From: Lytechinus pictus
Lineage: Eukaryota; Echinodermata; Echinoidea; Temnopleuroida; Toxopneustidae
DNA: 64,000 nucleotides
Direction: 5' to 3'
Assembly: GCF_037042905.1 (NCBI RefSeq)
Contig: NC_087254.1
Coordinates: 19,524,603-19,588,602, forward strand
The notes under the pieces are model-generated. The model saw nothing but the letters and a program-made list of their open reading frames with translations. It was not told the DNA's origin and ran no database searches. Position numbers and translations under genes: made by a program. Shown here piece by piece: positions 41,238 to 55,175 of the stretch (the stretch's first letter is position 1; each line of letters opens with the position of its first letter).

Positions 41238-42020
41238 GTCGAATATCAGTTTGATGTACCTCCTAGATCAAACATCCGTTTGGCGCCCCGCTATGTCGAA
41301 CATCAATCCGGTGCCCTCTCTGTCAAACATGAATTCTACGCCCCCTAAGTCAAACATGAATTCAGCACCTATGTTGAACATCTATTTGGTGCCCTTTATG
41401 TCGAACATCCGTTTGACGTTCCCCCTTCTAGATCGAACATCCTCTCGGTGCCCCTATGTAGAACACCAATTCGCCCCCCCCCCCACTAGGTCAAAGAATA
41501 ATTCGGCGCCCCCTATGTCGAACATCAATTTGGCACCCTCTATGTCGAATATCAGTTTGATGTCCCCCCCCCCCTAGATCAAACATCCATTTGGCAACCC
41601 CGCCCCCCAATGTCAGACATACATTTGGCGTCCCTTTTGAACATCAACTCGGCATCTCTAGGTAAAACATCGATTCGAAGCCCACCCAAAGGTTGAACAT
41701 CATTTCGGCGCCCCCTTTGTCGAACATCAATTTGGCACCTCCTATGTCGAATATCAATTTGGCACCCCCTTATGTCGAAAATCAATTCTGTGCCCTCCCC
41801 TATGTCCAAAATCAATTCGCACCCCCTATGTCGAACATCAATTTGGCACCCTCTATGTCGAATATCAATTCTGCGCCCTCCCCTATGTCCAAAATCAATT
41901 CGCACAACCCTATGTTGAACATCGATTCGTTACCCTTTATGTCGACCATGAATTTGACATTCCCCCCCCCCCTAGATCGAACATCCATTCTGCACCCCTA
42001 TGTCGAACATCAATTCGGCG

Positions 42021-42457
42021 CACTCTACCATCCGAACAACACCGACCATATCTTCTTTCAAACGACAACTCAAGTCACATCTTTTTCCAATCATTTAGTT
42101 TTCGATTTTCATTTATTTGATATGTATTTGTTTTGATGATTTTTGCTATCACTGTTTGGTTTGACTTGGCTAGCCCATCTGGGGCCTGATGGCCTGAAGT
42201 GCTATACTAGAGCTTCTGTGAATTATGTGCTGACCGGGCTTGTCCCTTAAATTGTTGGTGAACGAAGCAGCAAGCAAGAGGCCACCAAGCCTCATCTGGC
42301 GTAGTTGAGAACACCAATAGTTGATGCAATTTAATGTATACAATTCTATATTTTTTGTTATTTAAGATTTATATTTATATTTTATTTCTGACCATTGCAA
42401 GCGCTGTGATACGTTTTGTGCATAGCGCATATAAATAACCGTTTTTATTATTATTAT
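42021..42457 (+). mobile_element. LINE 3' end, copy 8
   Basis: Nearly identical to copy 7, 1,220 bp downstream of it. Confidence 0.9.
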
Positions 42458-43751
42458 GTCGAATATCAGTTTGATGTACCTCCTAGATCAAACATCCGTT
42501 TGGCGCCCCGCTATGTCGAACATCAATCCGGTGCCCTCTCTGTCAAACATGAATTCTACGCCCCCTAAGTCAAACATGAATTCAGCACCTATGTTGAACA
42601 TCTATTTGGTGCCCTTTATGTCGAACATCCGTTTGACGTTCCCCTTCTAGATCGATCATCCTCTCGGTGCCCCTATGTAGAACATCAATTCGCCCCCCCC
42701 CCCACTAGGTCAAAGAATAATTCGGCGCCCCCTATGTCGAACATCAATTTGGCACCCTCTATGTCGAATATCAGTTTGATGTCCCCCCCCCCCTAGATCA
42801 AACATCCGTTCCGCGCCCCCGCCCTCCAATGTCAAACATAAATTTTGCGTCCCTTTTGAACATCAACTCGGCATCTCTAGGTAAAACATCGATTCGAAGC
42901 CCACCCCAAGGTTGAACATCATTTCGGCGCCCCCTTTGTCGAACATCAATTTGGAACCCTCTATGTCGAATATCAATTTGGCACCCCCGATGTCGAACAT
43001 CCGTTTGACGTTCCCCCTTCTAGATCGAACATCCTCTTGGTGCCCCTATGTAGAACATCAATTCGCCCCCCCCCCCACTAGGTCAAAGAATAATTCGGCG
43101 CCCCCTATATCAAACATCAATTTGGCACCCTCTATGTCGAATATCAGTTTGATGTCCCCCCCCCCTAGATCATCCCCTTTGAACATCATTTCGGCATCTC
43201 TAGGTAAAAAACTTCAATTCGGCGCCCCCCTTTGTCGAACATCAATTCTGCGCCCCCTATGTCAAACATCAATTTGTGCCTTTTATGTCGAACATCCGTT
43301 TGACGTCCCCCCCTTCTAGATCGAACATCCTCTCGGTGCCCCTATGTAGAACATCAAGTTGGCACAGTCTATGTCGAATATCAGTTTGATGTCCCCCCCC
43401 CTTCAAACATTCGTTCGGCGCCCCCCGCCCCCAATGTCAAACAATAATTCGGCGTCTCTTTTGAATATCATTTCGGCATCTCTAGGTTAAACATCAATTC
43501 GGAGCCTCCCTTTGTCGAACATCAATTCTGCGCCCCCTATGTCAAACATCAATTTGGCACCCTTTATGTCGAATATCAATTTTGCACCCCCTATGTCGAA
43601 TTTCAATTCTGCGCCCTCCCCTATGTCCAAAATCGATTCGCACCCCCCTATGTTGAACATCGATTCGGCACCCCTTATGTCGACCATGAATTTGACATCC
43701 CCCCTAGATCGAACATCCATTCTGCACCCCTATGTCGAATATCAATTCGGC

Positions 43752-44060
43752 GCCCTCTACCATCCGAACATCACCGACCATATCTTCTTTCAAACGACAA
43801 CTCAAGTCGCATCTTTTTCCAATTATCTAGTTTTCGATTTTCATTTATTTGATATGTATGTGCTGACCGGGCTTGTCCCTTAAATTGTTGGTGAACGAAG
43901 CAGCAAGCAAGAGGACACCAATAGCTGATGCAATTAAATGTATACAATTCTATACTTTTTGTTATTTAAGATTTATATTTATATTTTATTTCTGACCATT
44001 GCAAGCGCTGTGACACTTTTTGTGTATAGCACATATAAATACCCGTTTTTATTATTATGT
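43752..44060 (+). mobile_element. LINE 3' end, copy 9, internally deleted
   Basis: Same start, but missing the segment between GATATGTATG and TGTGCTGACC and a second block after GCAAGCAAGAGG. The ATT tail is shortened. Confidence 0.85.
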
Positions 44061-44385
44061 TGAATATAAGTTCGGCGCCCCGCTATGTCGAACATCAATC
44101 CGGTGCCCCCTATGTCAAACATGAATTCTGCGCCCCCTAAGTCAAACATATAATCAGCACCTCCTATGTGGTGCCCTCTATGTCGAACATCCGTTTGACG
44201 TCCCCCCCCCCCCCTCTGGATCGAACATCCATTCGGCGCCCCTAAGTAGAACATCAATTCGCCCCCCCCCCCACTAGGTCAAAGAATAATTCGGCTCCCC
44301 CTATGTCGAATATGAATTCAGCACCCCCATGTCGAACATGAATTTGGTGCCTTCTACGTCGAACATCAACATGATGTCCCTCCTA

Positions 44386-45845
44386 TAAATTTAGATATTA
44401 TTTGTTGTTTAGCACTTCATGCCATCCAAGTAGAGAAATTTTCATTGAACATATGAACAGACACGAATGGAAGGAAGGGGAAAGACCTTTCAAACTTCGA
44501 GCCTGTAGTGATGAGGTACTTGTAGAGAAGCAAGACAACTTATTAACAAGAATCCCGGAATGGCGTTTGTCCCGCCCTCCTGTGTCGTTTTGTGCTCATC
44601 GTATAATTAGAAAAAAGGATATGCTAACGGCCGAGATGAAAGCTATTGTTCTAGAAAGAATTGGAATTGTGTGGAAAGGTTATTTACATATATATACTGA
44701 TGGATCCAAACAGGAAAACTTTAGAACGGGGGCAGCATTTTATGTTCCTCAATATAAAATAAAAAAGTATTTCAGGTTATCCAATGTAAGTATCATGAGA
44801 GCGGAACTCCTGGCCATTTTAATGGCACTTGAGTGGTTAGACTCCTTTGATAAACCATGTTCAGTTGTAATTTTTTGCGACTCTTTGTCAGCACTGAATG
44901 TGATTGATTCATATTTCATTAAATGCTCCATTGTTAATGAAATTTTATTTAAAATTCATAAACTCAGTTTGAAAGATATCTGTATTAATTTTGAATGGAT
45001 TCCCTCACATTGTGATGTTAACGGCAATGAGATCGTCGATAAAGCTGCCAAGAAAGGAGCCGCGAAAAATTTTGTAGACATCGTTTTACCAAACACTATA
45101 AATGAACTCACATGCTCACGCATGACATTTTATAAAAGTGTCTGGCAAGCAGATTGGAATGCGTCTAGAAATGGTATTCATGATAATGTTTTTAAGCAGG
45201 CATATAGAAAAGGTTTTTCTCGGAAAGAGGAATGCCTCATTCATCAAATCACAGTAGGTAAGTGCAAATTAAACTATTATATGTTTCAAATTAAACAGCA
45301 CTCTTCCGGCCTCTGTGAGGTGTGCAAAGAATTTGAGACTATTGAACATTATGTTTCATTTTGTTCAAAATATGTAAAGGAAAGACGCATTATGTTTAAT
45401 AAACTTAAGATGAATGACCCGAATCTTAAACAATTGTTAAATAATCCCGATTATACACGGGAACTACTATGTTTTATATATGCCACTAACCGTTTTTACA
45501 GTTAGGTGTGTGTCCTTATTTTAAGAAATTCTATAAATATATAACTAGTAGCCGATTGGTTAGCTGGTGTGCCCTTTTTCACGAACAATCATTTAGCACG
45601 CGCGATATTTAATTTCTCTATTTGTATTGAAGTGTTATTCCTAGAAGATGTTTAATCTTGTAGGACCTACTAATATAATAGGTGGATGGGTGACTAATCT
45701 ATATTAATGTGTCATATAATCGTCACCAATGGTTTAACGTCGTATGGACCGCCTTTGCCGACGACGTCCTACTTACGAAAGTGACTGGCGCGTATAATCT
45801 GGAGAGATTGAAGAGCGCCATCATATTCAACAACAACAACAACAA
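44386..45845 (+). mobile_element. 5'-truncated RNase H-bearing LINE
   Basis: The insertion interrupts the minisatellite. It carries the end of ORF2 (44402-45505), about 340 bp of 3' UTR and a CAACAACAACAAC tail. The array phrase CTCCTA appears at both borders (left before TAAATTTAG, right after the tail), consistent with a short target duplication. An RNase H domain after the reverse transcriptase and a simple-repeat tail are features of I-group non-LTR elements. Confidence 0.8.
44402..45505 (+). pseudogene. LINE ORF2 C-terminus: RNase H and CCHC-like domain
   Basis: This is the last 367 codons of a non-LTR retrotransposon ORF2, with no true start codon because the element is 5'-truncated. 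RNase H motifs in order: YTDGS (first Asp), MRAELLAILMAL (Glu), VIFCDSLSALN (second Asp) and WIPSHCDVNGNEIVDKAAK (final Asp), so all four catalytic positions are present. Near the end, CEVCKEFETIEHYVSFC is the Cys-x2-Cys-x7-His-x4-Cys motif typical of LINE ORF2 C-termini. The reverse transcriptase and endonuclease are absent, so it cannot move on its own. The frame is uninterrupted, which argues for a fairly recent insertion. Confidence 0.85.
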
Positions 45846-45999
45846 CCTCCTAGATCAAACATCCATTCTACACCCCTATGTCGAACATCGATTCGGCTCC
45901 CCCAATGTCGAACATGAATTTGGTGCCCTCTATGTCGAACATCAATCCGGTGCCCCCTATGTCGAACATTAATTCGGTGCCCCCTTTGTCGAACATGAA

Positions 46000-48900
46000 T
46001 TCCGCACCCCCTATGTCACACTTCAATTTGGCGCCCTGTATGTCGAATATCAGTTTGATGTCCCTCCTAGATAAAACATCCGTTCGGCGCCCCCTTTGTC
46101 GAACGTCAATTCAGCATCTCCCCCTATATTGAATATCAATTCGGCGCCCCCCCCCCCCGATCGAACATCAATTCGGTGCCCCTAAGTAGAACATCAATTC
46201 GGCATCTCCCCCTAGGTTGAAGATTTATTCGGCGCCCCCCTATGCCGAGCATCAATTCTGCGCCCCCCTATGTCGAACATCAATTCGGCACCCCTCCTAT
46301 GTCGAATATCAATTTGACACCCCCACCCCTATGTCGAATATAAATTTGGCACCCTCCTATGTTGAACATCAATTTGACACCCCCACCCTATGTCGAATAT
46401 CAATTCGGCGCCCCCATTATGTTGAACATCAATTCGGCACCCTCTATGTCGAACATCAGTTTGACGCCCCCCCCCCCCCTCTAGATCGAACATTCATTCG
46501 GCGCCCTTAAGGAGAACATCAATTCTACGCCCCTTATGTCGTCCATAAATTCAGCCCCCCACCCCAGCTATGACGATTATGGAATCGGCGCCCCGTGGTT
46601 GAACATCAATTCGCCCCCTCCCCCTAGGTTCATCTTCCATTCGGCGCCTCCCCCCTATGTCGAACATCGATTCGGCACCCCTTATGTCGAACATGAATTT
46701 GATTTCCCCCCTATATCGAACATTCATTCTGCACCATTATGTCGAACAACAATTCGGTGCCCCTAGGTAAAACGTCAATTCGGCGCCTCCTTAGGTTTAA
46801 AATCAGTTCGGCTCCCAACTATTTCGAACATAAATTCGGCACCCCCTATGTCGAACATCGATTCGGCACCCTCTATGTCGAACATCAGTTTGACGTCCCC
46901 CCTTGATCGAACATTCATTCTGCCCCCCCCCCTATTTCGAACATGAATTCTGCGCCCTCTATGTCAAACATGAATTCAGCACCCCCTATGTCAAACATCA
47001 ATTTGGTGCCCTCTATGTCGAACATCAGTTTGACGCCCCCCCCCCCCCCCCCCCTTTGTCGAACATCAATTCAGCATCTCCCCCTTGGTCGAATATCAAT
47101 TCGGGGCCCTCCCCTATTTCGAATATCGATTCGGCCCCCTCCCAATCATCCGTTCGGCACCCCCCTCCCCATGTCGAACATGACTTCGGCGCCCCTTTTT
47201 AACATCAACTCGGCACCCCCTTTGTTGAACATCAATTCTGCACCCCCTATGTCGAACATCAATTTGATGCCCCCTGTCGAACATTAATTTGGCGCCCTCC
47301 CTTATGTCAAAAATACATTCGGCACTCTCCTATGTCGAACATCTATTCGGCGCACCATGGTCGAACATCAATTCATCTCCCGCCTAGGTTCAACATCAAT
47401 GTGCCGCCCCCCCCCCCATATATTGAATATAAATTTGGCGCCCCCCTATGTCGAACATCAATTTTTACGCCCGCTATGTCGAACATGAATTCTGCGCCCC
47501 CTAAGTCAAACATGAATTCTGCGCCCCCTAATTCAAACATGAATTCTGCACTTCCTATATCGAACATCAATTTGGTGTCCTCTATGTCGAATATCAGGTT
47601 GATGTCCCTCCTAGATCCCCCCCCCCCCCTCTAGCTCAAACATCCATTCGGCGCCCCTTAGTAAAACATCCATTTGGCGCTCGCCCCCCTCCCAATTAGG
47701 TCAACCAATAGTTTGGCGCCCCTATGTCAAACATCAATTTTGCACCCTCTTTATCGAATATCAGTTTGATGTCCCCCCCCCCAGATCAAACATCTGTTCG
47801 GCTCCCGCCCTCCATATCAAACATTAATTCGGTGCCCCCTTTGTGGAACATGAATTCCGCACCCCCTATGTCACACTACAATTTGGCGCCCTGTATGTCG
47901 AATATCAGTTTGATGTCCATCCTAGATAAAACATCCGTTCGGCGCCCCCCTTTGTCGAACGTCAAATCAGCATCTCCCCCTATATCGAATATCGATTCGG
48001 CGCCCCCCCCCCCGATCGAACATCGATTCGGTGCCCCTAAGTAGAACATCAATTCGGAATCTCCCCTAGGTTGAAGATTTATTCGGCGCCCCCCTATGCC
48101 GAGCATCCATTCTGCGCCCCCTATGTCGAATATCAATTTGACACCCCCACCCCTATGTCGAATATCAATTCGGCGCCCCCATTATGTTGAACATCAATTC
48201 GGCACCCTCTATGTCGAACATCAGTTTGACGTCCCCCCCCCCCTCTAGATCGAACATTCATTCGGCGCCCTTAAGGAGAACATCAATTCTGCGCCCCTTA
48301 TGTCGTCCATAAATTCAGCCCCACCCAGCTATGACGATTATCGAATCGGCGCCCCGTGGTTGAACATCAATTTGCCCCCTCCCCCTAGGTTCATCTTCCA
48401 TTCGGCGCCTCCCCCTTATGTCGAACATCGATTCGGCACCCCTTATGTCGAACATGAATTTGATTTCCCCCCTATATCGAACATTCATTCTGCACCATTA
48501 TGTCGAACAACAATTCGGCGCCTCCTTAGGTTTAAAATCAGTTCGGCTCCCAACTATTTCGAACATAAATTCGGCACCCCCTATGTCGAACATCGATTCG
48601 GCACCCTCTATGTCGAACATCAGTTTGACGTCCCCCCTTGATCGAACATTCATTCTGCCCCCCCTATTTCGAACATGAATTCTGCGCCCTCTATGTCTAA
48701 CATGAATCCAGCACCCCCTATGTATGTCAAACATCAATTTGGTGCCCTCTATGTCGAACATCAGTTTGACGTCCCCCCCCCCTAGATCGAACATCCATTC
48801 GGCACCCCTAAGTAGAACATCAATTTGGCGTGCACCCCCCAATAGGGCAAATAATGATTTGGTGCCCCCCTATGTCAAAGATCAATTCTGCGCCCCCCCC

Positions 48901-49250
48901 CCCCCTTGTCGAACATCAATTCAGCATCTCCCCCTTGGTCGAATATCAATTCGGGGCCCTCCCCTATTTCGAATATCAATTCGGCCCCCTCCCAATCATC
49001 CGTTCGGCACCCCCCTCCCCATGTCGAACATGACTTCTGCGTCCCATTTGAACATCAACTAGGCACCCCTTGGTCCAACATCAATACGGCACCCCTTTTG
49101 AACATTGATCAACTCGGCGCCCATAGGTAGAACATGAATTTGGCACCCCCTATGACAAACAACAATTTGGCGCACCATGGTCGAACATCAATTCATCTCC
49201 CGCCTAATTTCAACATCAATTTGCCGCCCCCCCCCCCTATATTGAATATA
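46000..49250. repeat. Approx. 1.8-kb duplicated block in the minisatellite
   Basis: Distinctive phrases recur about 1,760-1,860 bp apart: ATGTCGTCCATAAATTCAGC at 46528 and 48299; TATGCCGAGCATC near 46240 and 48094; CTCCCCCTTGGTCGAATATC near 47079 and 48928. The changing offset shows indels since duplication. Confidence 0.75.
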
Positions 49251-49512
49251 AATTTGCTGCCCCCCCCCCCCTATGTCGAACATCAATTTTTACGCCCGCA
49301 ATGTCGAAAATCAGTTTGACGTCCCCCTAGATCGAACATTCATTCGGCGCCCCTAAGTAGAACATCAATTCGGCGCCTCCCTCCCAACTAGGTAAAACAA
49401 TAATTCGAACATGGTCGAACATCAATTCATCTCCCTCCTAGGATCAACATCAATTTGCCGCCCCCCGCCCTATACTGAATATAAATTTGGCGCCCCCCAT
49501 GTCGAACATCAA

Positions 49513-52500
49513 TTTTACGCCTGCTATGTCAAACATCAATCCGGTTCCCCCTATATCGAACATCAATTCTGCGCCCAAATGTCGAACATTCATTTAGCAC
49601 CCTCTATGTCGAATATCAGTTTGACATCCCCCCTAGATAAAAAAAATCCGTTCGGCGCCCCCCCCCCTTTGATGTCAAACATGAATTCGGCGCCCCTTTT
49701 GAACATCAACTCGGCACCCCTAGGTTTTGGCGCCCCCCTTTGTCGAACATAAATTCGGCACCCCCCTATGTCGAACATCGATTCAGCACTTCCTATGTCG
49801 AACATGAATTTGACGTCTCCCCTAGATCGAACATCAATTCTGCGCCTATGTGTTGAACGTCAATTCAGTGCCCTTAGGTAACATCAATTTGGCGCCCCCT
49901 ATGTCAAACATCATTCAGCACCCCCGATGTCTAACATCAATTTGAAGTCCCCCCATGTCGAACATCCATTCGGAGAACATCAATTCGTCCCCCCTCCCCA
50001 AGTACAACATCAATTTAGTGCCCTCCTATGTCTAACATGAACTCGGCGCCCCTTTTAACATGAATTCGGCGCCCCTAGGTAGAACATCAATTCGGCATCT
50101 CCCCCTTGGTCGAATATCAATTCGGCGACCTCCCCTATGTCGAATATCAATTCGCCCCCCCCCCATGTCGAACATAAATTCGGCACCCCCTATGTCGAAC
50201 ATCGATTCAGCGCTCCCTATGTCGAACATGAATTTGACGTCCCCCCCCCCCTAGATCGAACATCCATTCTGCACCCCTAAATCGAACATCAATTCGGTGC
50301 CCCTAGGTAAAACATCGATTCGGCGCCCCCTTAGCTTTAACATCAGTTTGGCCCCCGTATATCGAACATAAATTCGGCACCCCCAATGTCGAACATCGAT
50401 TCGGCACCCCCTATGTCGAACATCAGTTTGACATCCCCCCCCCCTCTAGATCGAACATCCATTCTGCACCTCTATGTCGAACATGAATTCTGCGCCCCCT
50501 ATGTCAAACATGAATATTCAGCACCCCCTATGTCGAACATCAGTTTGACGTCCCCCCCCCCCCTCTAGATCGAACTTCCATTCGGCGCCCCTAAGTAGAA
50601 CATCACTTCGGCGCCCCACCCCCTCTAGGTCAAAGAATAATTTGGCGCCCCCTATGTTAAACATCAATTTGGCATCCTCTATGTCGAATATCAGTTTGAC
50701 GTCCCCCCCCCCTAGATCAAACATCCGTTCGGCGGCGCCCCCCCCCCATGTCGGACATGAGTTCGGCTCCCCTTTTGAACATCAACTCGGCGCCTCTAGG
50801 TTAAACATCAATTCGGAGCCAACCCCCAGGTTTAACATCAATCCGGCGCCCCCTTTGTTGAACATCAATTCTGCGCCCCCTATGTCGAACATCAATTTGT
50901 AGCCCCCCCCCCCCCTATGTCGAACATTAATTTAGTGCCCCGCCTCATGTTGAATATCAATATGGCACCCCCTATGTCGAACATCAGTTTCACGTCCCCC
51001 CCCCCCCTACATCGAACATCCATTCGGCGCGCACCCCCCCCCCCCAATAGGTCAAAAAATGATTTGGCGCCCCCTCCCCTATGTCAAAGATCAATTCGGC
51101 GCCCCCCCCCCCTTTGTCGAACATCAATTTGGCATCTCCTTCTTGGTCGAATATCAATTCGGCGCCCTCCCCTATTTCGAATATCAATTCGGCCCCCCTC
51201 CCCTTGTCGAACATGACTTCGGCGCCCCTTTTTAACATCAACTCGGCACCCCCTTTGTTGAACATCAATCCTGCACCCCCTATGTCGAACATCAATTTGA
51301 TGCCCCCCTGTCGAACACTAATTTAGTGCCCCCTCCCCCATGTTGAATATCAATATGGCACCCCCTATGTCGAATAACAATTTGGCGCCCTCCCTCCCTT
51401 ATGTAAAAATACATTCGGCACTCCCCTATGTCGAACATCTATTCGGCGCCCCATTTGAACATCAACTAGGCACCCCTTTTGAACATTGATCAACTCGGCG
51501 CCCATAGGTAGAACATGAATTTGGCACCCCCTATGACAAACAACAATTTGGCGCACCATGGTCGAACATCAATTCATCTCCCGCCTAGGTTCAACATCAA
51601 TTTGCCGCCCCCCATATATTGAATATATGCTGAATTTGGCGCCCCCCCCCCTATGTCGAACATGAATTTTTACGCCCGCAATGTCGAACATCAATCCGGT
51701 GCCCCCTATGTTGAACATCAATTCTGCGCCCCAATGTCAAACATGAATTCAGCACCCCCTATGTCGAACATCAATTTTACACCCTCTATGTCGAACATCA
51801 GTTTGACGTCCCCCCCCCCTAGATCAAACATCCGTTCGGCGCCCCCCTATGGTGAACATGAATTTGGCGCCCCTGGTGTCGAACATCAATTTGACGTTCC
51901 CGCTATATCAAACATCCATTCGGCGCCCCTAAGGAGTTCATCAATTCGTCCCCGCCCCCAAGTTCAATATAAATTTTGCGCCCTCCAATGTGGAATATCA
52001 ATCCGGGACCTCTCAAGGTCTAGCATCAATTCGGCGCCTCCCTCACAACTAGGTATAACAATAATTCGAACATGGTCGAGCATCAATTCATCTCCCTCCT
52101 AGGATCAACATCAATTTGCCGCCCCCGCCCTATACTGAATATAAATTTGGCGCCCCCCATGTCGAACATCAATTTTACGCCTGCTATGTCAAACATCAAT
52201 CCGATGCCCCCTATGTCGAACATCAATTTGGCACCCTCTGTGTCGAACATCAGTTTGACGTCCCCCCCCCCTAGATCAAACATCCGTTCGGCGCCCCCCC
52301 TATGGTGAACATGAATTTGGCGCCCCTGGTGTCGAACATCAATTTTACGCCTGCTATGTCAAACATCAATCCGGTTCCCCCTATATCGAACATCAATTCT
52401 GCGCCCAAATGTCGAACATTCATTTAGCACCCTCTATGTCGAATATCAGTTTGACATCCCCCCTAGATAAAAAAAATCCGTTCGGCGCCCCCCCCCCCAT

Positions 52501-55175
52501 TTGATGTCAAACATGAATTCGGCGCCCCTTTTGAACATCAACTCGGCACCCCTAGGTTTTGGCGCCCCCTTTGTCGAACATAAATTCGGCACCCCCCTAT
52601 GTCGAACATCGATTCAGCACTTCCTATGTCGAACATGAATTTGACGTCTCCCCTAGATCGAACATCAATTCTGCGCCTATGTGTTGAACGTCAATTCAGT
52701 GCCCTTAGGTAACATCAATTTGGCGCCCCCTATGTCAAACATCATTCAGCACCCCCGATGTCTAACATCAATTTGAAGTCCCCCCATGTCGAACATCCAT
52801 TCGGAGAACATCAATTCGTCCCCCCTCCCCAAGTACAACATCAATTTAGTGCCCTCCTATGTCTAACATGAACTCGGCGCCCCTTTTAACATGAATTCGG
52901 CGCCCCTAGGTAGAACATCAATTCGGCATCTCCCCCTTGGTCAAATATCAATTCGGCGACCTCCCCTATGTCGAATATCAATTCGCCCCCCCCCCCCCCA
53001 ATGTCGAACATAAATTCGGCACCCCCTATGTCGAACATCGATTCAGCGCTCCCTATGTCGAACATGAATTTGACGTCCCCCCCCCCTAGATCGAACATCC
53101 ATTCTGCACCCCTAAATCGAACATCAATTCGGTGCCCCTAGGTAAAACATCGATTCGGCGCCCCCTTAGCTTTAACATCAGTTTGGCCCCCGTATATCGA
53201 ACATAAATTCGGCACCCCCAATGTCGAACATCGATTCGGCACCCCCTATGTCGAACATCAGTTTGACATCCCCCCCTCTAGATCGAACATCCATTCTGCA
53301 CCTCTATGTCGAACATGAATTCTGCGCCCCCTATGTCAAACATGAATATTCAGCACCCCCTATGTCGAACATCAGTTTGACGTCCCCCCCCCCTCTAGAT
53401 CGAACTTCCATTCGGCGCCCCTAAGTAGAACATCACTTCGGCGCCCCACCCCCTCTAGGTCAAAGAATAATTTGGCGCCCCCTATGTTAAACATCAATTT
53501 GGCACCCTCTATGTCGAATATCAGTTTGACGTCCCCCCCCCCCCCTAGATCAAACATCCGTTCGGCGGCGCCCCCCCCCCCATGTCGGACATGAGTTCGG
53601 CTCCCCTTTTGAACATCAACTCGGCGCCTCTAGGTTAAACATCAATTCGGAGCCAACCCCCAGGTTTAACATCAATCCGGCGCCCCCTTTGTTGAACATC
53701 AATTCTGCGCCCCCTATGTCGAACATTCATTTGTAGCCCCCCCCCCCCTATGTCGAACATTAATTTAGTGCCCCGCCCCATGTTGAATATCAATATGGCA
53801 CCCCCTATGTCGAACATCAGTTTGACGTCCCCCCCCCCCTACATCGAACATCCATTCGGCGCGCACCCCCCCCCCCCAATAGGTCAAAAAATGATTTGGC
53901 GCCCCCTCCCCTATGTCAAAGATCAATTCGGCGCCCCCCCCCCCTTTGTCGAACATCAATTTGGCATCTCCTTCTTGGTCGAATATCAATTCGGCGCCCT
54001 CCCCTATTTCGAATATCAATTCGGCCCCCCTCCCCTTGTCGAACATGACTTCGGCGCCCCTTTTTAACATCAACTCGGCACCCCCTTTGTTGAACATCAA
54101 TCCTGCACCCCCTATGTCGAACATCAATTTGATGCCCCCCTGTCGAACATTAATTTAGTGCCCCCTCCCCCATGTTGAATATCAATATGGCACCCCCTAT
54201 GTCGAATAACAATTTGGCGCCCTCCCTCCCTTATGTAAAAATACATTCGGCACTCCCCTATGTCGAACATCTATTCGGCGCCCCATTTGAACATCAACTA
54301 GGCACCCCTTTTGAACATTGATCAACTCGGCGCCCATAGGTAGAACATGAATTTGGCACCCCCTATGACAAACAACAATTTGGCGCACCATGGTCGAACA
54401 TCAATTCATCTCCCGCCTAGGTTCAACATCAATTTGCCGCCCCCCATATATTGAATATATGTTGAATTTGGCGCCCCCCCCCCCTATGTCGAACATGAAT
54501 TTTTACGCCCGCAATGTCGAACATCAATCCGGTGCCCCCTATGTTGAACATCAATTCTGCGCCCCAATGTCAAACATGAATTCAGCACCCCCTATGTCGA
54601 ACATCAATTTTACACCCTCTATGTCGAACATCAGTTTGACGTCCCCCCCCCCCCCTAGATCAAACATCCGTTCGGCGCCCCCCTATGGTGAACATGAATT
54701 TGGCGCCCCTGGTGTCGAACATCAATTTGACGTTCCCGCTATATCAAACATCCATTCGGCGCCCCTAAGGAGTTCATCAATTCGTCCCCGCCCCCAAGTT
54801 CAATATAAATTTTGCGCCCTCCAATGTGGAATATCAATCCGGGACCTCTCAAGGTCTAGCATCAATTCGGCGCCTCCCTCACAACTAGGTATAACAATAA
54901 TTCGAACATGGTCGAACATCAATTCATCTCCCTCCTAGGATCAACATCAATTTGCCGCCCCCGCCCTATACTGAATATAAATTTGGCGCCCCCCATGTCG
55001 AACATCAATTTTACGCCTGCTATGTCAAACATCAATCCGATGCCCCCTATGTCGAACATCAATTTGGCACCCTCTATGTCGAACATCAGTTTGACGTTCC
55101 CCCCCCCCTAGATCAAACATCCGTTCGGCGCCCCCCTATGGTGAACATGAATTTGGCGCCCCTGGTGTCGAACAT
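49513..55175. repeat. Tandem pair of 2.83-kb blocks in the minisatellite
   Basis: The phrase TTCTGCGCCCAAATGTCG occurs at about 49567 and 52397 (offset 2,830); the ATGGTCGAACATCAATTCAT landmark recurs near 51558 and 54390, and variants of it near 52072 and 54908. The first block runs to about 52343 and the second to about 55175. Confidence 0.85.

Larger units (their letters stand above)
40018..42457. repeat. Tandem pair of 1,220-bp higher-order units
   Basis: Segments 40018-41237 and 41238-42457 match almost base for base through both minisatellite and LINE tail; differences seen are scattered single bases and C-tract lengths. This is the youngest visible duplication of the higher-order unit. 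Confidence 0.9.
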
